Of a stretch of 25,860 nt of DNA, positions 7,351 to 15,761 are shown piece after piece. Source of the DNA: an uncultured Clostridia bacterium. GTDB lineage: Bacteria > Bacillota > Clostridia > Oscillospirales > Oscillospiraceae. The position numbers and the translations under genes are program-made. Numbering within the stretch: position 1 is the stretch's first letter; every line of letters begins with the position of its first letter. The DNA lies in the NCBI GenBank assembly GCA_946011705.1, contig CAMGCA010000002.1:1-25860 (forward strand). The letters run 5' to 3'. The notes beneath the pieces were generated by a model. That model was not told where the DNA came from and made no database searches. It saw only the letters and a program-made list of their open reading frames with translations.

Positions 7351-9912
7351 ATGTCGAAATGGGTGATCTGTGTGACAAAGCGTGTTCTCCCCATTCTGCT
7401 CTGGGTTTTTCTGTCCGCGGCAATCCTTCTCCCCGCCCGTGCGGAGGAGCTGCTCCTGCTGGAAGAGGAGGTCGTGCCGTTCTCCGACCCCACCGTACTG
7501 TCCATCGCCAAAGTGAACACGCTGCCCTCCGATATCCTCGGCGTCACCTTCCGGGGAACGGTGGTCTGGACAGAGGGAGAAACCGTCATCGTCCAGGACG
7601 GGGACGACAGCATTTGGGTATCCGTTCCGGAGGCGCTTTCCCCAGGGGACGTGGTTCTGGTCAGCGGACAGACCGGGCAGGAAGTCTTTCTGTCAGAGGG
7701 CGTGACGGTAGAGGGAACCGGGCCGCTGCCCGCAATGGAAGCATCCCTTGCCGCCGCGCCGGAAGCGCTGCGCATCGTGATTCGGGGAGGTTCCCTGTCT
7801 GCGGGGATTCTGACGCAGGATGGGTGCAGTGTGGAAGTCCGTGCCGAGGGAATCCCGGAGGGTAAGGCGGATGTGTATGGAATCCTGCTCGAAAACGTCC
7901 TCTATGCCGATACTATCGTGTCCGCTCCAAAGCCCAGCCGGGAGTGGAACGCCTATTTTGGCCTTCTGGATGCCCACAGCAGCCTGTCCGACGGATTGGG
8001 TTCGGTTCAGGAGGCCTTTGCCCAGGCCGCGCAGGTGGAGGGGCTGGACTTCTTCGCCGTAACAGACCACAGCGGTTCTCTGGACAGCGCCAAATGGGCA
8101 TCGGGCAAACAGGCTGCCGCCGCTGTGACAAACGATCATTTTGTCGGCATCTTCGGCTATGAGATGCCCTGGGGGGAAGACAAAATGGTGGGGCTCATCA
8201 ACACCTTTGGCACGGACGGCTGGCTGACGCCCAATCAGCCCGGCATGGACACGCTGGCCGGGTACTGTGCCGCCCTGGCAAAGCTGCCGGGGCAGGTAAG
8301 CCAGTTCAACCACCCCGGCATTTACCTCGGCGACTTCGGCGGGTTCCGGGACTACGACCCAAGCTGTGACGCCGGCGTCCAGCTGCTTCAGGTGGAGGGC
8401 GAGGGAGGCGAGTCCTTCTATTCCTACTACATTCAGGCTTTGGACTGCGGCTGGCATGTGGCCCCTACTGTGGGGCAGGACAATCACCACGGCAATTGGG
8501 GCGCCGATGGTCTGAGCCGGACAGCGGTGCTGGCAAAGGAGCTGACGGAGGAAGCCCTCTATGAAGCCATGGGCGAATGCCGGGTCTACGCCACCCAGGA
8601 CCCGGACCTGTACATCAACTACCGTCTGAACGGCAATCTCATGGGTACCGTTATGGGCATCACGGAGGGACTGGAAGCCAGTGTCATTCTGGACGACCCC
8701 ACGGACGGGCCGGAGGCACTGGTGGAGGTCATCGGCTCCGGCGGGGCGGTGCTGGTCTCCGGCAATCCGGCGGACGGAGCGCTGACGCTTCCCCTTCCCG
8801 ATGGATTCCCCTATTATTTTCTGCGAATCACCCAGCCCGATGGGGACGTGGCCGTGACGGCTCCCGTGTGGGTGGACGATTACACGGACATGGGCATCGA
8901 AGATTTTTCCGCCGACACGGACAGTCCCATAGCCGGTCAGGGGGTCACCCTGACGCTGGAGCTGTACAACCGGGAGGAGATTCCCTTGGAGGTAACCGGC
9001 GTTTCCCTGTACCTGGACGGAGAAAAGCTGGGGGATTTCACCGCCGCCGGGAATCTGCGCTATACCTTCCCGCTCCTGTGGGAGCATCCGGGAGAACTCC
9101 GGCTGACCGTCGTGGTACTCGGCGCGGTAAATGGTGCAGAACGATCCTATGAGGCAGAGTTGACACTGAGTTTCGGCGCTCCAAATCCGGTGGCAGCCTC
9201 CATCCGGCAGGCCCGGGACGGCAATCCCGGCACGGCGTTCGCCATTGAGGGCTACGCGGTCTCCGGCAATACCAATCCCGATACCACCTTCCCGGACACA
9301 ATCTATGTTCAGGACAACACGGGCGGCATTCCGGTACGGGGTGACTTTCCCCGTACCATCCAGGTAGGCACGCCGATGGCTGTCACCGGCATTCTGCGGG
9401 AGGAATGGGGCGAACGGTATCTGGAACTGACGGGCTGCGCGATTCCGGACCGAGCCATGTACCGCTATATACCCCAGATTCTGAGCTGTCGGGAGGCCAT
9501 GGATTATGCTCTCCGTGGCGGCTGTCTTGTGCAGACAGAAGGTACGGTGGTAATGGTAACAACCAACGGGAAAATCGTCTCCCGCTTCACCCTTCGGGAC
9601 AGCCAGGGAACGGAAGCGGAAGTTGTCATTGACCCGGAAATCCGCTCCGGGTCATACGGTGTCAACGAGCTGGCGGAGGTAGTACTGCCGGGAGAAACCA
9701 TCCGGGCTATCGGTCTGCTCTCCCGGGAGGAGACCGGCCAGCCGGTTCTGCGGGTGCGCAACTGCGACGAGGTGGTGGCCGTGCCGGCGATTCCGGTCCC
9801 GGTTCCGGTCACGATTCCGGTTCCGTCTGCCGCGTCCGGGATTCCCGATGACAGCAATCCTCCCACCGGTGACTGTCCGATTTGGTTCCTTTTCTCGGAT
9901 TTCCTGTGGTAA
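7351..9912 (+). CDS. Secreted PHP-type (CehA/McbA-like) metallohydrolase with OB-like modules
   Basis: An 853-residue exported protein. The signal peptide is KRVLPILLWVFLSAAILLPARA, with cleavage near residue 31. An OB-like domain follows (about 64-125, GVTFRGTVVW...IWV). The PHP core is at about 200-430, with YFGLLDAHSSLSDG, LDFFAVTDHSGS, FNHPG and GQDNHHGNWG; family members are predicted phosphoesterases. Beta-rich modules then lead to two further OB-like domains (about 620-690 and 710-790), a Pro/Val spacer (IPVPVPVTIPVP) and the tail NPPTGDCPIWFLFSDFLW. NPPTG resembles non-canonical sortase motifs of Clostridia, but the hydrophobic segment is short and lacks the usual basic end. The first His of the usual HxH pair is Asp (D207-A-H209). 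Substrate unknown. Confidence 0.78.
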   Translation: MSKWVICVTKRVLPILLWVFLSAAILLPARAEELLLLEEEVVPFSDPTVLSIAKVNTLPSDILGVTFRGTVVWTEGETVIVQDGDDSIWVSVPEALSPGDVVLVSGQTGQEVFLSEGVTVEGTGPLPAMEASLAAAPEALRIVIRGGSLSAGILTQDGCSVEVRAEGIPEGKADVYGILLENVLYADTIVSAPKPSREWNAYFGLLDAHSSLSDGLGSVQEAFAQAAQVEGLDFFAVTDHSGSLDSAKWASGKQAAAAVTNDHFVGIFGYEMPWGEDKMVGLINTFGTDGWLTPNQPGMDTLAGYCAALAKLPGQVSQFNHPGIYLGDFGGFRDYDPSCDAGVQLLQVEGEGGESFYSYYIQALDCGWHVAPTVGQDNHHGNWGADGLSRTAVLAKELTEEALYEAMGECRVYATQDPDLYINYRLNGNLMGTVMGITEGLEASVILDDPTDGPEALVEVIGSGGAVLVSGNPADGALTLPLPDGFPYYFLRITQPDGDVAVTAPVWVDDYTDMGIEDFSADTDSPIAGQGVTLTLELYNREEIPLEVTGVSLYLDGEKLGDFTAAGNLRYTFPLLWEHPGELRLTVVVLGAVNGAERSYEAELTLSFGAPNPVAASIRQARDGNPGTAFAIEGYAVSGNTNPDTTFPDTIYVQDNTGGIPVRGDFPRTIQVGTPMAVTGILREEWGERYLELTGCAIPDRAMYRYIPQILSCREAMDYALRGGCLVQTEGTVVMVTTNGKIVSRFTLRDSQGTEAEVVIDPEIRSGSYGVNELAEVVLPGETIRAIGLLSREETGQPVLRVRNCDEVVAVPAIPVPVPVTIPVPSAASGIPDDSNPPTGDCPIWFLFSDFLW

Positions 9913-9916
9913 ACGG

Positions 9917-9945
9917 TTGCATTTATGGGGAAAATGTGGTATGCT
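9917..9945 (+). promoter_or_regulatory. Promoter of the LRR protein gene
   Basis: TTGCAT (9917-9922), 17-bp spacer, TATGCT (9940-9945), about 38 bases before the ATG. It begins a few bases after the preceding stop codon, so the LRR gene need not depend on read-through. Confidence 0.55.
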
Positions 9946-9982
9946 TTTCGGATGAAATAAAGCCGAACCGGGAGGATTGGTT

Positions 9983-11656
9983 ATGAGCAAGAAAGTGGTT
10001 GTGGTTCTGGCGGTCATCGCGCTGGTGCTGGCGCTGGTGGTGGCCGGGGCTGTGGGATTTTTGTGGTATCGCAATACCCATGTGTTTGTGGAGGGCAAGG
10101 CCTATCGCATGGACGCCCAGACGCTGGATCTGCGGGGGGAGTCCATTTCGATAGAGCATTACAATCAGCTCCATGCCCTGCTGCCGGACTGCGAAATTCT
10201 CTGGAACGTACCCTTCCAGAGCGGAAGTACCCCCAGCGACATCGATTCGCTGACCATTACCGATCTAACTGACGAGGATATTGAACGGATGGCAACCTAC
10301 TTTCCGAACCTTAAGAAGGTGGATGCCCGTCAGTGCAGCAATTATCTCATGCTGGAAAAGCTTCTGCAGCGGCTGCCGGACCTGGATGTGAACTACAGTG
10401 TGTCTCTGGGAGCGGCATCCTTTGCTCCGGATACCACCGAGTTGGCGCTGGGCCCGGAGGACTTTGATCTTGACACCCTGACGCAGAACCTCCCGCATCT
10501 GCCCCAGTTGACCTCCGTGGTACTGTGCCGGACGGAGCTGACTCTGGAACAGGTGGAAGCTCTGCGCGGCAGCTTCCCCGACATCGCTTTCCGCTATCAG
10601 GTGGAGCTGCTGGGGCAGATTTACGAAGAGGACACCACGGAGCTTGACCTGTCCGCCATGACTTCCGGGCAGGTGGATGAAGCTGTGAAGAAGCTCCCCA
10701 TGCTGCCCGCGCTGGAAAAAATCATCCTGACCGACGGGGAAGGGAACAGCCAGCTGTCCAAGGAGGATGTGAAGACCTTGCAGCAGGCCGCCCCCGATGT
10801 GGTCATCGACTACAGCTTTGACTTCTTCGGCACGGTCCTTTCCACTGCCGAGGAGGAGGTTCACATTAAAAATGTGAAGATCGGCGATGAGGGGGAAAGC
10901 GAAGTTCGGGCGGCACTGGATCTGCTTCCCAACTGCAAGCGATTCGTTCTGGAAAACTGCCAGATCTCCAACGAGGTCATGGCAAAGCTCCGGGACGACT
11001 ACCGGGACCGCACCAAGGTGGTCTGGCGGGTCAGTATCGGCAGCGGAGCCACCTCCATGAGTGACGCGCAGATTTTCCGCTCCACCTACTATCTGACGGA
11101 CAGCAGCTGTGAAAACCTCAAGTATCTGGAGGATGTTCGGTTCATGGACATCGGCCACAACGAGTATCTGAAGGATTCCTCCTTCATTTCCGGCATGAAG
11201 AGCCTGGAATACGTCATTATCTCCGGCTCCATGATCAGCGATCTGAAGCCCTTTGCCGCCTGCAAAAATCTGAAGGTGCTGGAAGCGGCCTTCTGCGAGT
11301 ATATCTACAGTGCGGAAGGTCTGGAACAGTGTGAATCTCTGGAGCGGCTGAACATCAGCTACACCCACATCACCGACCTGTCCCCGCTGGACAATCTGAA
11401 TCTGGTGAACCTGTGCGCCATGTACGAGGGCAAATCCCGGGTGCCGCAGGAGGAGCAGGAACGGTTCCAGGCCCTGAAGCCCGACTGCAAGATGACCTTC
11501 GTGGGCCCCCAGCCCTACGGCACCGCCTGGCGGTATGTTGAGGATAACCAGTTTGAGGATTGGTACGCCACCATCCGCAGAGTATTCCGCTATGACAAGG
11601 ACCCCGCGATTCCCAACAACGTGGGCTGGTATCTGAACGGCGAAGACGAACAGTAA
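9983..11656 (+). CDS. Membrane-anchored leucine-rich-repeat surface protein
   Basis: 557 residues. The start is the ATG at 9983, seven bases after GGGAGG. A single N-terminal membrane helix (VVVVLAVIALVLALVVAGAV) is followed by FLWYRNTH, with no lipobox, so it is a signal anchor with the rest outside the cell. Irregular leucine-rich repeats fill the exterior. Examples are LTDEDIERMATYFPNLKKVD, LTQNLPHLPQLTSVVLC, the more canonical SGMKSLEYVIISGSMISDLK, and CESLERLNISYTHITDLSPL near residues 440-460. Such domains usually bind proteins or glycans. No enzyme domain is visible. It lies between a secreted hydrolase and a polysaccharide acetylation pair, which fits a surface role; the ligand is unknown. 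Confidence 0.8.
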   Translation: MSKKVVVVLAVIALVLALVVAGAVGFLWYRNTHVFVEGKAYRMDAQTLDLRGESISIEHYNQLHALLPDCEILWNVPFQSGSTPSDIDSLTITDLTDEDIERMATYFPNLKKVDARQCSNYLMLEKLLQRLPDLDVNYSVSLGAASFAPDTTELALGPEDFDLDTLTQNLPHLPQLTSVVLCRTELTLEQVEALRGSFPDIAFRYQVELLGQIYEEDTTELDLSAMTSGQVDEAVKKLPMLPALEKIILTDGEGNSQLSKEDVKTLQQAAPDVVIDYSFDFFGTVLSTAEEEVHIKNVKIGDEGESEVRAALDLLPNCKRFVLENCQISNEVMAKLRDDYRDRTKVVWRVSIGSGATSMSDAQIFRSTYYLTDSSCENLKYLEDVRFMDIGHNEYLKDSSFISGMKSLEYVIISGSMISDLKPFAACKNLKVLEAAFCEYIYSAEGLEQCESLERLNISYTHITDLSPLDNLNLVNLCAMYEGKSRVPQEEQERFQALKPDCKMTFVGPQPYGTAWRYVEDNQFEDWYATIRRVFRYDKDPAIPNNVGWYLNGEDEQ

Positions 11657-11686
11657 ATTGGAATTTGGCGAGTTAACCACACGCCC

Positions 11687-11855
11687 TGTCATCCTGAGCA
11701 TAGCGTCAGCGGTTTCGGATTCCATGACTGCCGGTGGCAGTCATTCCGCAGAAAAAATGCACAGTGCGAAGTCGAAGGATCTACGCATTTACCCACTGCA
11801 TGGCAGAGACTAAGTGCGAGGATCCTTCGACTCGCTTCGCTCGCTCAGGATGACA
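11687..11855. mobile_element. MITE-like palindromic element B
   Basis: About 169 bp, bounded by TGTCATCCTGAGC and its reverse complement GCTCAGGATGACA. Subterminal inverted copies of GTCGAAGGATC follow, near 11771 and 11822. The left arm carries an extra hairpin, ATGACTGCC-ggt-GGCAGTCAT (11723-11743), that the right arm lacks, which suggests a nested change. No coding capacity. It occupies most of the gap between the LRR gene and the MBOAT gene and replaces any obvious terminator there. Confidence 0.78.
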
Positions 11856-11964
11856 ACGAGGGGCCCAAAGGATGTATGCTGACCGCCCAGCGTTCGTAAC
11901 GCATTGTCAGCGGCGACTCGCCGCCAGCCGGCAGTATCCGCAATCGAAAAGAGGGGGACTACTT

Positions 11965-13392
11965 CTGCTTTTTACAAGTCTTGAATTCCTGCTGACCTTC
12001 CTGCCCGGGACGCTGCTGGTGTATTTCCTCATTCCGAAGAAGGTTAGAAACTACTGGCTTCTGCTGGTCAGTCTGTGCTTTTACACCTGGGGCGCGCCGA
12101 AATTCGCCGTTTTTCTGGTCGGCTCCATCGTGTTCAATTACATCATGGCCCTGATGATTGACAAGCTCCCGGCGGGCGGGCTGAAAAAGACCGTTTTATG
12201 GTTGGCGGTTCTCGGAAACCTGTCAATCCTGTTCGTGTTCAAGTACATGAATTTTGTCACGGGAACGCTGCTGGACTGGTTCCCGGCGCTGGGTAGCCTG
12301 ATCCATCAGACGGACTTCCGTCTGCCCATCGGCATCTCCTTTTTCACCTTTCAGGCCCTCAGCTATGTGGTGGATGTGTACCGGGGCACGGTGGCGGTGC
12401 AGAAGAGTCCAGCCTATGTGGGTCTGTACATCTCCTTCTTCCCCCAGCTCATTGCCGGCCCCATTGTCCGCTACTCCACAATCGCCGAGGATATTGAGAA
12501 CCGAACCATTACCTTTGACGGATTTTCCCGGGGTGTCATGCGGTTTCTGTACGGCTTCAACCGGAAAATGCTGCTGGCCAATGTGCTCTCCCAGGCCGCG
12601 GACGCGGCCTTTGCCGCCTCCGAATTAAGCGTTGCCATGGCCTGGCTGGGCAGTATCTGCTATACCCTGCAAATCTACTTTGACTTCTCCGGCTACTCGG
12701 AAATGGCCATCGGCATGGGGCAGATGTTCGGCTTCCGGTTTCTGGAAAATTTCAACTACCCCTATATCTCCAAAACCGTCACGGAATTCTGGCGGCGGTG
12801 GCACATCTCCCTGGGCAGCTGGTTCCGGGATTACGTCTACTTCCCCCTGGGCGGCTCCCGGGTGAACACCAAGGGCCGTCTGATATTCAATCTGGCGGTG
12901 GTGTGGCTGGCCACCGGAATCTGGCACGGGGCGAACTGGACGTTCCTGCTGTGGGGCTGTCTCTACGGCGTGATCATCATGATCGAAAAGCTGCTGAATC
13001 TGCCGAAACGCCTGCCGCAGCACAAAGCGGCGGCAGTAGGCTATCAGGTTTTGACTATGCTGGCCGTGGTGGTGGGCTGGGTGCTGTTCCGGGCTGACAG
13101 CCTGAGGGCGGCGGGGGATTATCTGATCACCATGTTCGGCCTGAATGGGGCGGCGCTGGTGGATACCATGGCAGTGTTCAATTTCCGGGAGTACCTGGTG
13201 CCCCTGTGCGTTGGGCTTCTGTGCGCCACGCCCGTGTTCCGCAGGCTTCATGAAAAGGCGGCGGCGCGGGGGGCTGTGTGGGAAACCGCCTACGAGCTGA
13301 GCGATGGACTCGTACAGAAGGTGCTGTGCGCATTGGGCCTGTCGTATCTCCAGATGAAAGCCCACACTCCCTTTATCTACTTCAATTTCTGA
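11965..13392 (+). CDS. MBOAT O-acyltransferase (AlgI/DltB-like) with probable CTG start
   Basis: A 475-residue multi-pass membrane acyltransferase that in relatives moves acetyl groups across the membrane to an exported polysaccharide. The family core is clear: WRRWHISLGSWFRDYVYFPL (His280) and WLATGIWHGANWTFLLWG (the usual catalytic His, His321). Around ten hydrophobic segments are visible. Start choice: relatives typically begin M-x-F-x-S-x-x-F-L..., and here this register (LFTSLEFLLTFLPGTLLVYF) follows a CTG at 11965 with GAGGGGG eight bases upstream. The only ATG ahead, at 11872, would add 31 polar residues beside the MITE-like element without a good ribosome site. The next gene starts 13 bases after the stop and encodes the usual SGNH/DHHW partner, so the two form an acetylation operon. 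Confidence 0.9.
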   Translation: MLFTSLEFLLTFLPGTLLVYFLIPKKVRNYWLLLVSLCFYTWGAPKFAVFLVGSIVFNYIMALMIDKLPAGGLKKTVLWLAVLGNLSILFVFKYMNFVTGTLLDWFPALGSLIHQTDFRLPIGISFFTFQALSYVVDVYRGTVAVQKSPAYVGLYISFFPQLIAGPIVRYSTIAEDIENRTITFDGFSRGVMRFLYGFNRKMLLANVLSQAADAAFAASELSVAMAWLGSICYTLQIYFDFSGYSEMAIGMGQMFGFRFLENFNYPYISKTVTEFWRRWHISLGSWFRDYVYFPLGGSRVNTKGRLIFNLAVVWLATGIWHGANWTFLLWGCLYGVIIMIEKLLNLPKRLPQHKAAAVGYQVLTMLAVVVGWVLFRADSLRAAGDYLITMFGLNGAALVDTMAVFNFREYLVPLCVGLLCATPVFRRLHEKAAARGAVWETAYELSDGLVQKVLCALGLSYLQMKAHTPFIYFNF

Positions 13393-13405
13393 AAGAAGGA
13401 ACGGT

Positions 13406-14581
13406 ATGAAGCGAAAAAACCTTGCCCCTCGGGTCACAGCGGTCCTCTTCCTGCTGCTCCTGGGATTTCTGACCGTGGATAACCTGGGTATTCTGCTGAA
13501 CACCGCCAGAAGTTACCTGTTCCGGGAAATCTCCTTTGCCGGTGTGATGCGCCAGATCACCGAAGGCTATCAGGAAGACCTGAAACAGAAGGAGCCGCTG
13601 ATCTCTCTGAACGGTGCCTATATGCGCCTGACCGGTGCCAGAGTCAGCAACGGCATTGTCCGGATGAAAAACGGGATGCTGACGGAGGAATCGGCATCGG
13701 CTGACCCCTCCTATGCCGCCGGACAGATCACGGGGCTGTATCAATATTTGCAGGACAAGGATACCCCCTTCCTGTTTGTGGAATCCCCCAGAAAGCCGGA
13801 TTTGAGCAACTCCCTGATGCCCGAAGGCACGGAAAGCCACTGTCACGAAAACGCCAACGGATTGCTTCGCCTGCTGGAAGCAAACGGCGTGCCGACCCTG
13901 GACCTCCGCCCGGAGCTGGTGGGATCGGAGAAAGCGCTGGAACAGTATTTTTTCCGGACGGACCATCACTGGAATGACGAGGGCGCTTTCCTTGCCTTTC
14001 AGCGAATCATGGAGCGGCTTCAGGCCCAGTTTCCGGAGGATACCATCCTCTCCGGCATTACACAGCGGGAAAATTGGGAGAAACACACCCTCCCCGACTA
14101 TTTTCTGGGCAGCCATGGCCGGCGGGTTGGCGTTGGCTTCGCGGGGGTGGAGGATTTCTTCTACCTGACCCCGAAGTTCGAAACCCGGATGTCCTGCTCC
14201 GTTCCCAGCGACGGGATTTACCGGGAGGGCAGCTTTGCCCAGGCCGCTCTGGCCATGGAGCGCATCACCGGAAAGCCCGACTACTACAACTCCTCCCCTT
14301 ATGATGTCCACACCGGGGAGAACTACGACCATGTACAATTCCGCTGTGAAACCGCCCCCTCATACAAAAAAATCCTGATGATTCAGGACAGCTTCGGTCT
14401 GCCGCTGGAAGGGTATCTTGCCACGGCCTTCCGGGAAGTGGAGACGCTGGATCTGCGGTATCTGAAGGACACCACCGCGGTGGAGGTCATCGATCAGTTC
14501 CAACCAGACATGGTGATTGTCATGTACAATCCCTTCGTCATGGAGGGGCAGTGCCTGCAATTTGGGCTGGATGACAGATAA
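13406..14581 (+). CDS. AlgJ/AlgX-like SGNH (DHHW) protein for polysaccharide O-acetylation
   Basis: 391 residues. An N-terminal signal anchor (VTAVLFLLLLGFLTV, about 10-24) places the rest outside the membrane. Family marks are the DHHW motif in FFRTDHHWND (D186-W189) and a Ser block near the C-terminus, MIQDSFGLPLEGYL (D328, S329). These correspond to the catalytic Asp/His and Ser of AlgJ/AlgX-type acetyltransferases. It probably accepts acetyl groups delivered by the MBOAT protein just upstream and attaches them to an extracellular glycan. The start at 13406 has AGAAGGAA upstream. No terminator with a clear T run is seen; a weak hairpin (TGAAAA-tcagc-TTTTTCA) lies near 14631-14649. The polymer being modified is not encoded here. 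Confidence 0.85.
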   Translation: MKRKNLAPRVTAVLFLLLLGFLTVDNLGILLNTARSYLFREISFAGVMRQITEGYQEDLKQKEPLISLNGAYMRLTGARVSNGIVRMKNGMLTEESASADPSYAAGQITGLYQYLQDKDTPFLFVESPRKPDLSNSLMPEGTESHCHENANGLLRLLEANGVPTLDLRPELVGSEKALEQYFFRTDHHWNDEGAFLAFQRIMERLQAQFPEDTILSGITQRENWEKHTLPDYFLGSHGRRVGVGFAGVEDFFYLTPKFETRMSCSVPSDGIYREGSFAQAALAMERITGKPDYYNSSPYDVHTGENYDHVQFRCETAPSYKKILMIQDSFGLPLEGYLATAFREVETLDLRYLKDTTAVEVIDQFQPDMVIVMYNPFVMEGQCLQFGLDDR

Positions 14582-14660
14582 TACGAAAACCCCTGGAGCT
14601 TCCTCTCCAACAGAATCCGTCGAATTGCATGAAAATCAGCTTTTTCATCTGTCAACCGAA

Positions 14661-14689
14661 TTGACAAGTTTCGTTAATAATGGTATAAT
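14661..14689 (+). promoter_or_regulatory. Consensus promoter of the D-lyxose isomerase gene
   Basis: A perfect TTGACA (14661-14666), 17-bp spacer and perfect TATAAT (14684-14689). The leader to the ATG is about 135 nt and contains an inverted pair CGTCG...CGACG (about 14736-14764). Such a strong promoter usually needs a repressor or leader control, but I cannot identify either. Confidence 0.8.
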
Positions 14690-14833
14690 AATTTTCGAAC
14701 AAGCGCGGGGAAATCAGGTTTTTTCCACATATTTCGTCGGAATTTCTCCGTCTTTTCTCGACGGGTTTTCCAACTGCTGAGGTTCCCTACGCAGGATGCA
14801 CAGATTGATCTGCTACGAAAAGGAGAACAAGTT

Positions 14834-15523
14834 ATGAAGCGTTCTGAAATCAACAAGGCGCTGCGCGAGCTGGAAGCCGTGTGCCGGCAGTACAGCTGCT
14901 ACCTGCCCCCCTTCTGCCATTTCACCCCCGAGGAGTGGGAAACCAAGGGCCATGAGTACGACGAGATCCGTGACTGCTGTCTGGGCTGGGCCATCCCCGC
15001 CTACGGCAAGGGCGAATTTGACAAGCTGGGCTTCTCTCTGATTACCATCCGCAACGGCAGCCAGGTTATGCCAGAAAAGTATCCCAAGGTCTATGCCGAG
15101 AAGCTGCTGTACCTGAAGGAGGGCCAGTACGCCCCCAACCACTTCCACTGGTATAAGACTGAGGATATTATCAACCGGGGCGGCGGAAACGTTCTCATCC
15201 GGGTTTACAACTCCACCGCCGATGAGGAAGTGGACTACGAAAGCGACGTAACCGTGCATACCGACGGCAGAACCTATACCGTTCCCGCGGGCACCCAGAT
15301 CCGCCTGACCCCCGGCGAGTCCATTTTCATCCAGCAGCGGCTTTACCACGACTTTGAGGTGGAGCCCGGCACCGGCAGTGTGCTGCTGGGCGAGGTCAGC
15401 CAGTGCAACGACGACAGCAACGACAACCGCTTCAATCCCCCCATGGGCCGCTTCCCCGCCATTGAGGAGGACGAGGCTCCCTATCGTCTGCTGTGCAACG
15501 AGTACCCCGCCGCGAAGGACTGA
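14834..15523 (+). CDS. D-lyxose ketol-isomerase
   Basis: 229 residues of the cupin-fold D-lyxose isomerase family (EC 5.3.1.15), which converts D-lyxose to D-xylulose and often also D-mannose to D-fructose in the cytoplasm. The metal site is visible as H103-x-H105 and E110 in NHFHWYKTED and H172 in RLYHDFE, all intact. Full length for the family. The ATG at 14834 has AAGGAGAA upstream. Its neighbours are remnants of a fructokinase, an aldolase, an RpiR regulator and another sugar kinase, so it appears to be the surviving enzyme of a larger pentose/ketose pathway. The strong promoter suggests that it is still expressed. Confidence 0.92.
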   Translation: MKRSEINKALRELEAVCRQYSCYLPPFCHFTPEEWETKGHEYDEIRDCCLGWAIPAYGKGEFDKLGFSLITIRNGSQVMPEKYPKVYAEKLLYLKEGQYAPNHFHWYKTEDIINRGGGNVLIRVYNSTADEEVDYESDVTVHTDGRTYTVPAGTQIRLTPGESIFIQQRLYHDFEVEPGTGSVLLGEVSQCNDDSNDNRFNPPMGRFPAIEEDEAPYRLLCNEYPAAKD

Positions 15524-15540
15524 CCGCAGGCGCGTACAGG

Positions 15541-15687
15541 ATGGATGCGCCTGCGCGGGGCGAATTGCTCATGGACTTCGCCGCGAAATCAACGGATTCT
15601 GCCGGCTATCCCACCATGGTGGCAAGCCCCGGCGAAATCCCCAGCATTCCCGCCCGGGAAACCGTTCTGGCACGGATGGAAGCGTAA
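15541..15687 (+). pseudogene. Fructokinase (PfkB) remnant: N- and C-terminal ends joined by a deletion
   Basis: The 48-codon frame begins MDAPARGELLMDFAAKSTDS. GELLMDF...GYPTMVASPG matches the start of PfkB fructokinases (GELLIDF...NPxxxxNPGG). It runs straight into EIPSIPARETVLARMEA, which resembles their C-terminus (GAIPxxPTRxEV). About 250 residues between the two are missing. The join falls where both parts have a PG/GxIP-like sequence, consistent with a deletion at short homology. There is no ribosome-binding site. It starts 17 bp after the lyxose isomerase stop, where a kinase for the isomerase product would be expected. The call rests on short motif matches. Confidence 0.6.
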
Positions 15688-15714
15688 ACACCGCGCCCTC
15701 CACTGACAAAGCCA

Positions 15715-15748
15715 AACCGCCCCTACCCGGTAACGGGCAGGGGCGGTT
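15715..15748. terminator. Hairpin between converging sugar-locus genes
   Basis: AACCGCCCCT(a)CCCG-gtaa-CGGG(c)AGGGGCGGTT, a strong stem with only a modest T run (TTATCTGTT) on the plus strand. It lies between the plus-strand fructokinase remnant and the minus-strand chimeric frame and may stop transcripts from both sides. Confidence 0.65.
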
Positions 15749-15761
15749 ATCTGTTCGGACA

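Noticed and set aside
7693..9087. Minus-strand open frame of 464 codons opposite the PHP gene
   Set aside because: A shadow of the sense gene: no start signal, no recognisable motif, low-complexity His/Gln/Gly composition.
9790..9830. Short tandem repeats (CCGGTTCCGGT-like) that could be a CRISPR or phase-variable tract
   Set aside because: They encode an in-frame Pro/Val spacer at the protein end; there are too few units and no spacers.
10265..11725. Minus-strand open frame of 486 codons opposite the LRR gene
   Set aside because: Repetitive composition mirrors the leucine-rich repeats on the other strand, and it starts within MITE-like element B.
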